Part shown: in pieces, positions 35,765 through 45,147 of the stretch
Layout: each line of letters opens with the position of its first letter
Position numbering within the stretch: the first letter of the stretch is position 1
Assembly (NCBI RefSeq): GCF_000241525.1
Contig: NZ_AHIL01000012.1
Coordinates: 1-64,000, forward strand
Source: Comamonas testosteroni ATCC 11996
GTDB lineage: Bacteria > Pseudomonadota > Gammaproteobacteria > Burkholderiales > Burkholderiaceae_C
DNA: 64,000 nt
Reading direction: 5' to 3'
Notes under the pieces: model-generated
The model's database searches: none
What the model was told of the DNA's origin: nothing
The model's input: the letters and a program-made list of their open reading frames with translations, nothing else
Program-made: the position numbers and the translations under genes

Positions 35765-35983
35765 GCCTGATCAATATATAGCATTGCCCCTTGACAGCAT
35801 CTACGGCTCTTCCAGAGGCTGGCCTGATATATCTAGTCGCAAAGTATCTGCACGCAACGACGCAGAACAGCGCCAGTGCCTGGACATTGGCAACGCCCCT
35901 GAGGCATATCAAGCATCAAAATGAAATTGTGACGTCAAAACATGCCTGAACGCATACTCAAACTGCGGTATTAGCTATCAAAT

Positions 35984-36823
35984 TCAGAGAGTTTTCGCGA
36001 CTTTCTGGCAGCGGGCGCAGTAATAGGTGCTGCGCTGCCCCTGGCGCATGAGCTGGATGGCGGCACCGCAATGCGAGCAAGGCTGGCCATCGCGGCCATA
36101 GACCTGGGCCTCCAGCTGAAAGTGCCCTTCCATGCCGTTGGCTGCGGAAAAGTCGCGCAAGGTCGTTCCGCCTTTCTCCACCGCCAAGGCCAGCACGGTG
36201 CGAATGGCCTCATACAAAACCTTGACCTTGCGCCTGCCCACATCGCGCGCCGGTGTTGCCGGGTGAATCCGCGACAGAAACAACACCTCGGAAGCATAGA
36301 TATTGCCGACACCGACCACCACGCTGCCGCTGAGCAGCAACTGCTTGATGGGCGAGCGACTGGCGGCCAGCCCGGCCTGAAAGGCATCCAGCGTGAATCC
36401 CTCGCTCAGCGGCTCCATGCCCAGATGGTCAAGCAGCTTGCGCGCCAGGGCATCACCCTCATCCGGGACATAGATCACGGCACCGAAGCGGCGCGGATCA
36501 TGCAGGCGCAGCAAACCGCGCGATGTCTGCAGGTCGAAGTGATCATGCGCACCGCCAGTGCCCAGCGGCTCCTCGTCGCGGCCCGCAAAGCGCAGGCTAC
36601 CCGACATGCCCAGGTGCATGAGCAGCAGACCTTCGCTCAGGTCCAGCAGCAGATACTTGCCGCGCCTGCGCACCCCCAGCACGACTCTGCCGGCCAGTGC
36701 CTGTGGCAACAGTCCCAGAGGCCAGCGCAGGGGCTTTCCCAAGGTGGCTTTCTCAATCTGCGCACCCGCAATGCGGTCAGCAAAAGAGCGGCGCGTAACC
36801 TCGACTTCGGGCAACTCAGGCAT
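35984..36823 (-). CDS. mutM: Formamidopyrimidine-DNA glycosylase MutM
   Basis: 279-residue glycosylase/AP lyase that removes 8-oxoguanine and formamidopyrimidines. The start [13 protein letters not shown] supplies the catalytic P2 and E3 after methionine removal; [13 protein letters not shown] is the H2TH region, and the C-terminal zinc finger is CSHCGAAI...CARC. The ATG at 36823 is set by this N terminus, and AAGAAGAGA before it is a possible ribosome-binding site. It works with MutY, whose gene is two genes downstream on the same strand. Confidence 0.97.
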   Translation of the reverse strand: MPELPEVEVTRRSFADRIAGAQIEKATLGKPLRWPLGLLPQALAGRVVLGVRRRGKYLLLDLSEGLLLMHLGMSGSLRFAGRDEEPLGTGGAHDHFDLQTSRGLLRLHDPRRFGAVIYVPDEGDALARKLLDHLGMEPLSEGFTLDAFQAGLAASRSPIKQLLLSGSVVVGVGNIYASEVLFLSRIHPATPARDVGRRKVKVLYEAIRTVLALAVEKGGTTLRDFSAANGMEGHFQLEAQVYGRDGQPCSHCGAAIQLMRQGQRSTYYCARCQKVAKTL

Positions 36824-36873
36824 GCAATCTCTTCTTCGCCAAGTGTTCAACAAGCTTGGATTATTATGGGCCG

Positions 36874-38661
36874 ATGGTTCATCCTCTACGTTTTCAGGGA
36901 CTCGCCGTGGCCGCCGTTGTGGCCATGGGATCGGCAATCGCATCCGCCCAGACCGTCGACCCGCCATCCCGGCAGGACAAGATCGAGCAAAGCACCGATC
37001 TCGAACAGGCCGCAGAGCGTGAGAATGAGCAAGCAGCTCTGTCTGCCGAGCTGTTCTACGAAATCCTGGTCGGAGAGATGGCCGCTCAGGAAGGTGCTCT
37101 GACGGACGCTCAGGCCCTGATGATGGAGGCCGCACGCAGCAGCAACAACGAAAAGCTCTATCGCCGCGCCACCGAACTTGCCATTCAGTCCCGCTCGGGC
37201 GACCGCGCACTGCGCAATGCCCGCGCCTGGCTGGAGGCCTACCCCGAATCACGCGATGCCAACCGCGCGGTGCTGCGCATTCTGGTGGTGATGAACCGCA
37301 TTGCAGACTCGGGCAGCTATCTGCGTCGAGAGGTCGAGCTGACCCCGCAAGCCAATCGCAGCGCCACTTTTCTGGCCATCACCCAGCTCTACAACAATGC
37401 CTCGGACAAGCCCCTGGCCGCCGATGTGGTCGAGCAAGCGCTGGAAATCGATTTCAAGGACCCGAAGAACGGCCCCATGGCCTGGGCCGCCATAGGCCAT
37501 ATGCGCCTGATCGCCGGCCAGAAGCCCGCCGCCCTGCAGGCCTTGCAGAACGGCGCCAAGCTGGGTCCCGAGTCGGGTGCCGTCGCCTTGCTGGCCATGG
37601 AGCTGCTGGAATCGGGTTCCGCCGAAGTGGAGCCGCTGGTCAAGCGCTATCTTGAAAAGAATCATTCGCCCCAACTGCGCCTGACCTATGCCCGCGTGCT
37701 GCTGGGACAAAAGCGCAATGCCGATGCCAAGACCCAGCTGCAGCTCATAACGCGCGAGGCACCCGAATTTCCGGAAGCCTGGGTCATGCTCGCCAATTTG
37801 CAATTGCAGGATGGCGAGCTCGATGCTGCCGACGTTTCCCTGACACAGTTCAGCGCTCTGCTGCCCAAGCTGCCTGAGGGTGTGGGCCGCGCTGCTGGCG
37901 AATCCCAGCTCTATCTGCTCAGGGCCGATCTGGCCGAGAAGCGCCAGCGCTACGACGAAGCCGACATCTATCTGCAGCGCATTCCCGATGCCGCCAACCT
38001 GCTCAGCGTGCAGGCCCGGCGCGCCGATCTGCTGGCTCGCCAGGGCAAGGTGAAGGAAGCTCGCGCCCTGATCCAGGCCATTCCTGCAAACGGCCCCAAC
38101 CAGAAGCGCCTCAAGCAGATTGCCGAGGTGCAGCTGCTGCGCGACGCCGGCCTGAACAAGGAAGCCTATGCGCTGCAAGCCCAGCTGCTGAGCCAGGCAC
38201 CCGATGATGTGGAGCTGGCCTATGACACAGCCTTGCTCGCGGAAAGAGCCGGAAATTTCAGTGAGATGGAGCGCCTGCTGCGCGACATCATCAAGCGCAA
38301 ACCCGACTTCAAGCATGCGTACAACGCACTGGGGTACTCCTACGCGGATCGCGGTATCAAGCTGGAAGAAGCGCAGACCTTGATCCAGACCGCTCTGGAC
38401 ATGCAGCCCGGTGATCCATTCATCACCGACAGCCTGGCCTGGGTGCATTTCCGCCGCGGCAATCTGGACGAAGCCGAAAAACTGCTGGAGCAGGCCTATG
38501 CCACGCGTCAGGATGCAGAAATTGCCGCCCACCTCGGGGAAGTCCTCTGGGCCCAGGGCAAGCAGGACCGCGCCCAGCTCATCTGGCGCCAGGGCATGAA
38601 GGCAGACAGCAGCAATGACACTTTGCTGGAAACGCTCAAACGCCTCAAAGTGACGCCATGA
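36874..38661 (+). CDS. Tetratricopeptide-repeat protein, exported
   Basis: 595-residue protein with a signal-like segment at residues 1-26 (...[10 protein letters not shown]) and about a dozen TPR-like helical pairs along the rest, for example [21 protein letters not shown] and [20 protein letters not shown] near the end. It is probably a periplasmic scaffold. The ATG at 36874 was chosen over a TTG at 36856 because it gives the signal peptide; TATTAT ends 6 nt before it and there is no Shine-Dalgarno. Its stop overlaps the lolB start, and lolB-ispE follow, so a link to outer-membrane assembly is possible (inference). Confidence 0.87.
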   Translation: MVHPLRFQGLAVAAVVAMGSAIASAQTVDPPSRQDKIEQSTDLEQAAERENEQAALSAELFYEILVGEMAAQEGALTDAQALMMEAARSSNNEKLYRRATELAIQSRSGDRALRNARAWLEAYPESRDANRAVLRILVVMNRIADSGSYLRREVELTPQANRSATFLAITQLYNNASDKPLAADVVEQALEIDFKDPKNGPMAWAAIGHMRLIAGQKPAALQALQNGAKLGPESGAVALLAMELLESGSAEVEPLVKRYLEKNHSPQLRLTYARVLLGQKRNADAKTQLQLITREAPEFPEAWVMLANLQLQDGELDAADVSLTQFSALLPKLPEGVGRAAGESQLYLLRADLAEKRQRYDEADIYLQRIPDAANLLSVQARRADLLARQGKVKEARALIQAIPANGPNQKRLKQIAEVQLLRDAGLNKEAYALQAQLLSQAPDDVELAYDTALLAERAGNFSEMERLLRDIIKRKPDFKHAYNALGYSYADRGIKLEEAQTLIQTALDMQPGDPFITDSLAWVHFRRGNLDEAEKLLEQAYATRQDAEIAAHLGEVLWAQGKQDRAQLIWRQGMKADSSNDTLLETLKRLKVTP

Positions 38662-39179
38662 AGCGCAGCCCGACTTTCTTGAAAATTCTTCCAGCCCTCG
38701 GACTGGCTCTGGCAGCGGCCATGCTCGGCGGCTGCGCACAACCTGCACGGCAGTTGCAGCCCGATGTGGCGGCCAGCCACCACTGGTCCGGCCGCATGGC
38801 GCTGCAGGTCCAGGATGCCCAGCAGCAATCCTTCAGCGCCGGTTTTGAGCTGCAAGGTCAGCCCGAGAGCGGCACGCTGCTGGTCTTCAACCCGTTGGGA
38901 TCCATCATGGCCCGCCTGCAGTGGACGCGTGCCGGTGCCACCTTGCAGCAAGGCGATCAGATCACCCAGTCAGACTCCCTGCCTGAACTCATCACCCGCA
39001 TGACCGGCAGCGATATTCCCGTCGCCGCACTGTTCGACTGGCTGCAAGGCAAGGACACGGCCGTGACCGGCTGGCAGACAGATCTTTCGCGCATCAGCGA
39101 TGGTCGCCTGCGTGCCGACCGCATCAGCCCGCCACCCGAGGCCTCTTTGCGCATCGTTCTCGATCAGGACGCTCGCTGA
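38658..39179 (+). CDS. lolB: Outer-membrane lipoprotein LolB
   Basis: 173-residue lipoprotein that receives lipoproteins from LolA and inserts them into the outer membrane. The lipobox is LGGC with C26 as the lipid-bearing residue; the LolB pattern is seen in HHWSGRMALQV, SGTLLVFNPLGSIMARLQW and the PVAALFDWLQG segment. The ATGA overlap with the TPR gene shows co-transcription. In many proteobacteria lolB precedes ispE and prs, as here. Confidence 0.93.
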   Translation: MKRSPTFLKILPALGLALAAAMLGGCAQPARQLQPDVAASHHWSGRMALQVQDAQQQSFSAGFELQGQPESGTLLVFNPLGSIMARLQWTRAGATLQQGDQITQSDSLPELITRMTGSDIPVAALFDWLQGKDTAVTGWQTDLSRISDGRLRADRISPPPEASLRIVLDQDAR

Positions 39180-39203
39180 CTGGCAGGCAACCCGGTGCTA
39201 TCG

Positions 39204-39232
39204 TTGCACCGTTTTTCTCCTACTGATACATA
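39204..39232 (+). promoter_or_regulatory. Putative promoter of ispE, likely giving a leaderless mRNA
   Basis: TTGCAC (39204-39209) and TACATA (39227-39232) are 17 bp apart, close to the sigma-70 consensus. The predicted start of transcription, about 7 nt after the -10 box, falls on the A of the ispE ATG at 39239. It lies in the 59-bp gap after lolB. Confidence 0.6.
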
Positions 39233-39238
39233 CACGCC

Positions 39239-40102
39239 ATGCACTCGCTTTATGACGTGCCGGCCCCGGCCAAGCTCAATCTTTTTTTGCATATTACCGG
39301 CCGCAGGCCTGACGGCTATCACCTGCTGGAGTCCGTCTTCATACTCATCGACTGGCATGATGTGCTGCATTTCGAGCGTACGGTCAGCAGCCAGATCAGC
39401 CGTGAAGACCTCAACGGCGTTGCCCTGCCTGCCGATGATCTGATCACACGCGCGGCCCGCGCCCTGCAGCAAGCCACAGGCTGCACGCAAGGCGTGCGCA
39501 TAGGGATTGAAAAGTACCTGCCCGCCCAGGCCGGCATGGGGGGCGGCTCATCCGATGCGGCCAGCACGCTGATGGCGCTGAACCGCCTCTGGAATCTGAA
39601 CCTCTCGCGTCAGGAGCTGCAAAGCATAGGCTTGAAGCTCGGCGCCGATGTTCCCTTTTTCCTCTGCGGTCACTCGGCCTGGGTCAGCGGCATCGGCGAA
39701 ATCATCACCCCGCTGACAGGCCGCAATGCCTTGCCGGAGCAGCAGTTCCTGGTGGTCAAGCCCGAACAGGGCTTGGAAACTGGCAAGATTTTTTCCAGCG
39801 AGTTCCTGAAACGCGACACAAAGCCTGCTATAGTTGCGGACTTCGCTGCAAATCACTTCGGCTTTGGCCGAAACGACCTGCAGCCGGTCGCTGAAGGCTT
39901 GCAGCCCGAAGTGATGAAAGTCAGAAGCTGGCTCGAATCACTCAAATTGCATGCTAGAATGACGGGCTCTGGAAGTGCGGTATTTGCACCGATAGCGCAA
40001 AGCATTGATTTGAGCTGTGCTCCTGGCACATGGCAGATCAAAGTTTGCAGAAATCTGGAAAAACACCCACTTAATAGCTGGATTCCAGAGAACAAGTTAT
40101 AA
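39239..40102 (+). CDS. ispE: 4-diphosphocytidyl-2-C-methyl-D-erythritol kinase
   Basis: 287-residue GHMP kinase of the non-mevalonate isoprenoid pathway. It phosphorylates CDP-methylerythritol. Motifs are PAPAKLNLFLHITGRRPDGYH at the start, PAQAGMGGGSSDAAS near residue 95 (ATP loop) and ARMTGSGSAVF near 242. No ribosome-binding site; a promoter ends 6 nt before the ATG. A tRNA-Gln gene and prs follow on the same strand. Confidence 0.96.
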   Translation: MHSLYDVPAPAKLNLFLHITGRRPDGYHLLESVFILIDWHDVLHFERTVSSQISREDLNGVALPADDLITRAARALQQATGCTQGVRIGIEKYLPAQAGMGGGSSDAASTLMALNRLWNLNLSRQELQSIGLKLGADVPFFLCGHSAWVSGIGEIITPLTGRNALPEQQFLVVKPEQGLETGKIFSSEFLKRDTKPAIVADFAANHFGFGRNDLQPVAEGLQPEVMKVRSWLESLKLHARMTGSGSAVFAPIAQSIDLSCAPGTWQIKVCRNLEKHPLNSWIPENKL

Positions 40103-40132
40103 GGCTGTTTGTCTTCGACAAAAGGCCTGTGT

Positions 40133-40209
40133 AGGGGAGTCGCCAAGTTGGTTAAGGCACCGGATTTTGATTCCGGCATGCGAAGGTTCGAATCCTTCTT
40201 CCCCTGCCA
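40133..40209 (+). tRNA. tRNA-Gln (anticodon TTG)
   Basis: 77-nt tRNA with encoded CCA: acceptor AGGGGAG pairs with TTCCCCT, anticodon stem CCGGA/TCCGG encloses TTTTGAT (anticodon TTG), T loop TTCGAAT, discriminator G. It lies between ispE and prs, as I recall for other Burkholderiales. Confidence 0.96.
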
Positions 40210-40253
40210 AACATCTTCTTGCGTCATAGCAACCCACAGCACTGGGACGCACA

Positions 40254-41213
40254 ATGCATTCACATCACTCTGATTTCATGGTCTTCACAGGCAATGCCAA
40301 TGCTGGCATGGCCGAAGAGATTGTTAAGCACCTCGGCACCTCTCTTGGTGCTGCTGACGTTGGCCGTTTCTCCGATGGGGAAGTCGCGGTCGAGATCAAG
40401 CAGAACGTTCGCGCCCGCGACGTTTTCGTGGTTCAGTCCACCTGCGCTCCGACCAACGACAACCTGATGGAGTTGCTGGTCATGGTCGATGCCCTCAAGC
40501 GTGCATCGGCCGAGCGCATCTGCGCCGTGATCCCCTACTTCGGCTATGCCCGCCAGGATCGCCGCCCCCGCTCCAGCCGCGTGCCCATCACCGCCAAGGT
40601 GGTGGCCAACATGCTGCAGGCAGTTGGCGTCGAGCGCGTCCTGACGATGGACCTGCACGCCGACCAGATCCAGGGCTTCTTCGACATTCCCGTGGACAAC
40701 ATCTACGCAACCCCTGTGCTGCTGGGTGATCTGCGTCAGAAGAACTACGAAGACCTGATCGTCGTCTCCCCGGACGTTGGCGGTGTGGTGCGTGCTCGCG
40801 CCCTGGCCAAGGAACTGGGCTGCGATCTGGCCATCATCGACAAGCGTCGCCCCAAGGCGAACGTGTCCGAAGTCATGCACGTGATCGGCGATATCGACGG
40901 CCGCAACTGCGTGATCATGGACGACATGATCGACACCGCCGGCACGCTGGTGAAGGCTGCCGAAGTGCTCAAGCAGCGCGGCGCCAAGAACGTGTACGCC
41001 TACTGCTCGCACCCCATCTTCTCGGGCCCGGCCCTGGAACGCATCGGCAACGGCAGCGCTCTGGACGAAGTGGTTGTGACCAACACCATTCCTCTGAGCC
41101 CCGCAGCCCAGCAGTGCGGCAAGATTCGCCAGCTGTCCGTGGCCGGCCTGTTTGCCGAGACAATTCACCGCATTTCCACAGGTGATTCGGTGAGTAGTCT
41201 GTTTACCGCTTAA
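40254..41213 (+). CDS. prs: Ribose-phosphate pyrophosphokinase
   Basis: 319-residue enzyme making PRPP for purine, pyrimidine, histidine, tryptophan and NAD synthesis. Signatures are the N-terminal [13 protein letters not shown], the ATP-binding [11 protein letters not shown], the metal-binding [12 protein letters not shown] and the PRPP loop [13 protein letters not shown] near residue 222. The ATG at 40254 fits the family start; no clear Shine-Dalgarno. A large hairpin separates it from rplY. Confidence 0.97.
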   Translation: MHSHHSDFMVFTGNANAGMAEEIVKHLGTSLGAADVGRFSDGEVAVEIKQNVRARDVFVVQSTCAPTNDNLMELLVMVDALKRASAERICAVIPYFGYARQDRRPRSSRVPITAKVVANMLQAVGVERVLTMDLHADQIQGFFDIPVDNIYATPVLLGDLRQKNYEDLIVVSPDVGGVVRARALAKELGCDLAIIDKRRPKANVSEVMHVIGDIDGRNCVIMDDMIDTAGTLVKAAEVLKQRGAKNVYAYCSHPIFSGPALERIGNGSALDEVVVTNTIPLSPAAQQCGKIRQLSVAGLFAETIHRISTGDSVSSLFTA

Positions 41214-41228
41214 AATTTCTGGTTTTTC

Positions 41229-41279
41229 GGCCTCGAGCCCAAGCAAACCTCCTTCGGGAGGTTTGACCGTTTCGAGGCC
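41229..41279. promoter_or_regulatory. Nested hairpin with a UUCG tetraloop between prs and rplY
   Basis: The inner stem CAAACCTCC (41244-41252) pairs with GGAGGTTTG (41257-41265) around TTCG, giving the very stable C(UUCG)G closing. An outer stem GGCCTCGA (41229-41236) pairs with TCGAGGCC (41272-41279), leaving internal bulges of 7 and 6 nt. No T-run follows, so it is not a plain intrinsic terminator. It may protect or attenuate the prs mRNA, or act as leader element for rplY. Confidence 0.65.
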
Positions 41280-41369
41280 ACCGCAAGAATCCACGGCCTT
41301 GCTGCAAGGTGCAGATTCTTTTATCAATCGGGCGAGACTGGTCGCGGTCCGTCCATCTAGGAGTTAGTT

Positions 41370-41993
41370 ATGCAATTCGTCGCTACTGAGCGCGCCAAGC
41401 AAGGTACGGGTGCGAGCCGCCGTCTGCGTCTGTCGGGCAAGACCCCTGGTATCGTCTACGGTGCTGGTGAAGCCCAACTGATCGAAATCGATCACAACGC
41501 CCTGTGGCACGCTGTGCACAAGGAAGCTTTCCACTCCAGCATCCTGGACATGGATATCAACGGTCAAGTGACCAAGGTCGTGCTGCGCGACGTGCAGTTC
41601 CACCCCTACAAGAAGCTGGTGCAACACATCGACTTCCAGCGCGTTGACGGCAACACCAAGCTGCACATGAACGTGCCCCTGCACTTCGAAGGCGCTGCTG
41701 AATCCCCCGCCGTGAAGGGCGAGAACTGCACCGTGACTCCTCTGATGCACGAACTGCAAGTGATCTGCGAACCCGCAAACCTGCCCGAGTTCATCAAGGT
41801 GGACCTGAGCGCTCTGACTTCCAAGTCCGTGCTGGGCCTGCAAGCTCTGAAGCTGCCCAACGGCGTGAAGGCTGTGGTGCGTGGCGCCAACAAGAACCCT
41901 TCGCTGATCTCCATCAAGCTGCCCGAAGTGGCTCCTGCCGAAGGCGCCGCACCTGCTCCCGCAGCTGCTCCCGCCAAGAAGGGCAAGAAGTAA
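41370..41993 (+). CDS. rplY: 50S ribosomal protein L25 (TL5/Ctc form)
   Basis: 207-residue 5S-rRNA-binding protein of the long Ctc type: an L25 core (about 1-93, GASRRLRLSGKTPGIVYGAGE) and a C-terminal beta domain (about 100-185), ending in an Ala/Pro-rich tail and basic KKGKK. It is also described as a general stress protein. AGGAG precedes the ATG at a good distance, unlike prs and pth around it. A strong terminator follows. Confidence 0.97.
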   Translation: MQFVATERAKQGTGASRRLRLSGKTPGIVYGAGEAQLIEIDHNALWHAVHKEAFHSSILDMDINGQVTKVVLRDVQFHPYKKLVQHIDFQRVDGNTKLHMNVPLHFEGAAESPAVKGENCTVTPLMHELQVICEPANLPEFIKVDLSALTSKSVLGLQALKLPNGVKAVVRGANKNPSLISIKLPEVAPAEGAAPAPAAAPAKKGKK

Positions 41994-42035
41994 TTCTTGT
42001 GTCTTCGGTACAGCGGCTGCCGCTGTACTCCAAGA

Positions 42036-42061
42036 AAAGGCCCACCTCGGTGGGCTTTTTC
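42036..42061 (+). terminator. Intrinsic terminator after rplY
   Basis: GCCCAC (42040-42045) and GTGGGC (42050-42055) pair around CTCG; AAAAG comes before and TTTTTCTTT after. It ends the rplY transcript about 45 bp after the stop. Confidence 0.9.
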
Positions 42062-42121
42062 TTTGGGCCACGCAGAACCAGCGTGCCAGCCCAGCTTTGC
42101 TAGCAAGAAGATAATCCAGCA

Positions 42122-42760
42122 ATGATCAAACTGTTTGTCGGCCTCGGCAATCCCGGCCCTGAATATGAAGACACCCGGCACAACGCCGGCTTCTGGTGGA
42201 TTGATGCGCTGGCGCGCGAACTCAAGGTCAGTCTGGTTCCCGAACGTAGCTACTGGGGACTGATGGCCCTCACCAGCATCCACGGCCAGAGCGTCTGGCT
42301 GCTGGAGCCGCAGACCTTCATGAATCTCTCGGGCAAGTCGGTAGGCGCGCTGGCGCGCTTCTTCAAGATCCAGCCAGAGGAAATCCTGGTCGTGCATGAC
42401 GAGCTGGACTTCGAGCCCGGCGTGGTCAAGCTCAAGCTCGGCGGCAGCCATGGCGGCCACAACGGTTTGCGCGATATCCATGCCCAGCTGGGCTCGCCCA
42501 ATTACTGGCGTCTGCGCGTGGGCATAGGCCACCCCGGCCACAAGGGCGAGGTCGCCAGCTGGGTGCTCAAAAAGCCGGCCCCCGACCAGCTCAAGCTGAT
42601 CGAAGACGCCATCGCACATTCGCTCAAGGCCTGGCCCGAGATGGTGGCAGGCCAGATGGACAAGGCCACTCTGGCCATCCACACCACCAAGGCGCCCCGC
42701 CCCAAGCCTGCCCGCAAACCGGCACCCGATGCCGCCCAGCCCGCTGCTGGCGAGGCCTGA
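42122..42760 (+). CDS. pth: Peptidyl-tRNA hydrolase
   Basis: 212-residue enzyme that frees tRNA from peptidyl-tRNA dropped by stalled ribosomes. The catalytic H20 is in DTRHNAGFW, and [10 protein letters not shown] and [13 protein letters not shown] carry the other conserved residues. The C terminus is extended by a basic, Pro/Ala-rich tail (about 185-212). GATAAT lies exactly 6 nt before the ATG with no Shine-Dalgarno, although rplY just upstream has its own terminator, so pth is likely transcribed from this site. Confidence 0.96.
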   Translation: MIKLFVGLGNPGPEYEDTRHNAGFWWIDALARELKVSLVPERSYWGLMALTSIHGQSVWLLEPQTFMNLSGKSVGALARFFKIQPEEILVVHDELDFEPGVVKLKLGGSHGGHNGLRDIHAQLGSPNYWRLRVGIGHPGHKGEVASWVLKKPAPDQLKLIEDAIAHSLKAWPEMVAGQMDKATLAIHTTKAPRPKPARKPAPDAAQPAAGEA

Positions 42761-42777
42761 ACCTGAGGCAGAATGAA

Positions 42778-42804
42778 AAATAGCTCCTGAATAAGGAGCT
42801 ATTT
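42778..42804. terminator. Hairpin between convergent pth and ferredoxin genes
   Basis: AAATAGCTCCT (42778-42788) pairs perfectly with AGGAGCTATTT (42794-42804) around GAATA. A and T flanks make it suitable as a two-way terminator. It continues into GCGCTTGATATACAAGGAATT and so also belongs to the dispersed AGCGCTT/GAATTCAGA repeat family. Confidence 0.75.
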
Positions 42805-42840
42805 GCGCTTGATATACAAGGAATTCAGACTCAAAAAGCC

Positions 42841-43251
<411 letters not shown>

Positions 43252-43276
43252 TCACGATGAAACAACGCCCCACGCC

Positions 43277-44239
43277 ATGAGCATCTTCTTGCTCAAACGC
43301 CTGCTCACGCTGATCGCCACATTGCTCGGCGCCTCCATCGTGGTTTTTGCCGTGCTGGAAGTCCTGCCCGGCGATGCAGCCCAGATGCTCATGGGCCCCG
43401 ACGCCGAGCCCGAGGCCGTGGCGGCCATGGTTCAGCAACTGGGCCTGGACCAGCCCGCGCTGACGCGCTACTGGCAGTGGATAGCCGGCCTGCTGCACGG
43501 CAACATGGGCGACAGCTACGTCTATGGCTCGCCCGTGGCCGAGCTGGTCTGGGAACGCCTTGCGGTCACCGTGCCGCTGGCCATCATGGCCATGTGCATC
43601 ACCGCCGTGCTGGCCATTGCGGCGGGAGTGTTTGCAGCGGCCAACCACAAGCGCTGGGGCGATGTGGGCCTGATGGGCCTGGCCCAGATCGGCATTGCCA
43701 TCCCCAACTTCTGGTTTGCGATTCTTCTGATCCTGCTGTTCTCGGTGAAGCTGCAATGGTTCTCGGCCGGCGGCTTTCCGGGCTGGAGCGAGGAGGCCGG
43801 CGGCGGCTTCTGGCCTGCGCTGCAGGCACTGCTGCTGCCTGCCATTGCGCTGGCCGTGGTGCAGGCCGCCATCCTGGCGCGCATCACCCGCTCTGCGGTG
43901 CTGGAAGTGCTGCGCGAGGACTTTGTACGCACGGCCCGCGCCAAGGGGCTGTCACGCGGCGCGGCGCTCTGGCGTCATGTGCTGCGCAACGCCATGATTC
44001 CCGTCGTCACCGTCATGGGCCTGCAGTTCGCCAACCTGCTGGCAGGCACCATCGTGGTGGAGAACGTGTTCTATCTGCCGGGTCTGGGCCGGCTGATCTT
44101 TCAATCCATCTCCAACCGCGACGTGATCGTGGTGCGCAACTGCGTGCTGCTGCTGGCCGCCATGGTGGTGGTGGTGAATTTTGTCGTCGACGTGCTTTAT
44201 GCCGCCATCGACCCCCGCATCAAGGCCGGCGATATATGA
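43277..44239 (+). CDS. Peptide/nickel-type ABC transporter permease (DppB-like)
   Basis: 320-residue inner-membrane permease with six predicted helices. It begins with the family pattern LLKRLLTLIATLLGASIVVFAVLEVLPGD and has the EAA loop in LREDFVRTARAKGLSRGAALWRHVLRNAMIP. It forms the channel with the next gene product. The ATG at 43277 matches the typical permease start. First gene of a five-gene operon; substrate (di/oligopeptide or similar) cannot be fixed from sequence. Confidence 0.93.
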   Translation: MSIFLLKRLLTLIATLLGASIVVFAVLEVLPGDAAQMLMGPDAEPEAVAAMVQQLGLDQPALTRYWQWIAGLLHGNMGDSYVYGSPVAELVWERLAVTVPLAIMAMCITAVLAIAAGVFAAANHKRWGDVGLMGLAQIGIAIPNFWFAILLILLFSVKLQWFSAGGFPGWSEEAGGGFWPALQALLLPAIALAVVQAAILARITRSAVLEVLREDFVRTARAKGLSRGAALWRHVLRNAMIPVVTVMGLQFANLLAGTIVVENVFYLPGLGRLIFQSISNRDVIVVRNCVLLLAAMVVVVNFVVDVLYAAIDPRIKAGDI

Positions 44240-45141
44240 GCAGGCAGACCGATACTCGCGCTAGCGTGCCCAACTACCCGACACGCGCCTTCACGCGTGC
44301 ACAGCCCCAAGGCTTTGGCCGACGCGCCCTGCAGCACCGCAGCTTTGTGCTCGGCGCCCTGCTAACGACCTTGCTGATTGCCGCCGCACTGCTGTCTTTT
44401 GTCTGGACGCCGGGCTCGGCCCATGAAGTGGACATGGACGCTGCCCTGCAGGCCAGCAGCAGCCGGCACTGGCTCGGCACCGACGCCTTCGGGCGCGACA
44501 CGGCCTCGCAGATTCTGGTCGGTGCGCGCGCCTCGATTGCCGTGGGCCTGATCGCCGTGGGCATAGGACTGGCGCTGGGCATGGTGCTGGGCCTGGTCGC
44601 CGCTGCACGCCGTGGCTGGGTGGAAGAAATCATCATGCGGCTGGCGGACTTCACCTTTGCCTTTCCAGCCCTGCTCTCGGCCATCATGCTCACGGCCGTG
44701 TTTGGAGCCGGCATGGTCAATGCCATCATTGCCATCGGCATCTTCAACATCCCCACCTTTGCGCGCATCACCCGCGCCTCGGCCAATGCCATCTGGGCCC
44801 GCGACTACGTGCTGGCCGCCAGAGCCTGCGGCAAGAGCCGCACGGCCATCACGCTGCAGCATGTGCTGCCCAATATTGCGGCAGTGCTGGTCGTGCAGGC
44901 TACCATTCAGTTTGCGCTGGCCATTCTGGCCGAGGCCGCCCTCTCCTATCTGGGGCTTGGCACGCAGCCGCCCCAGCCATCCTGGGGGCGCATGCTCAGC
45001 GAAGCCCAGACCCTGATGTTCCAGGCGCCGCTGCTGGCCGTCTGGCCCGGCCTGGCAATTGCCTTGTCGGTGCTGGGCCTGAACCTGCTGGGCGACGGTC
45101 TGCGCGACCTGCTGGACCCCCGACTGACACGCGAGCGTTGA
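44236..45141 (+). CDS. Peptide/nickel-type ABC transporter permease (DppC-like)
   Basis: 301-residue second permease. After an N-terminal helix (about 38-58) comes HWLGTDAFGRDTASQILVGAR, the DppC/OppC hallmark, then five helices and the EAA loop ARDYVLAARACGKSRTAITLQHVLPN. The PSWGRMLSEAQ segment is also typical. The ATG overlaps the stop of the first permease (ATGA), so the two are probably made in equal amounts. Confidence 0.93.
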   Translation: MSRQTDTRASVPNYPTRAFTRAQPQGFGRRALQHRSFVLGALLTTLLIAAALLSFVWTPGSAHEVDMDAALQASSSRHWLGTDAFGRDTASQILVGARASIAVGLIAVGIGLALGMVLGLVAAARRGWVEEIIMRLADFTFAFPALLSAIMLTAVFGAGMVNAIIAIGIFNIPTFARITRASANAIWARDYVLAARACGKSRTAITLQHVLPNIAAVLVVQATIQFALAILAEAALSYLGLGTQPPQPSWGRMLSEAQTLMFQAPLLAVWPGLAIALSVLGLNLLGDGLRDLLDPRLTRER

Positions 45142-45147
45142 ATCACC

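Noticed and set aside
37249-38748. 499-codon open frame opposite the TPR and lolB genes
   Set aside because: Antisense to clear TPR repeats and the lipobox of lolB; the translation is Gln/Leu-rich and repetitive only because TPRs are.
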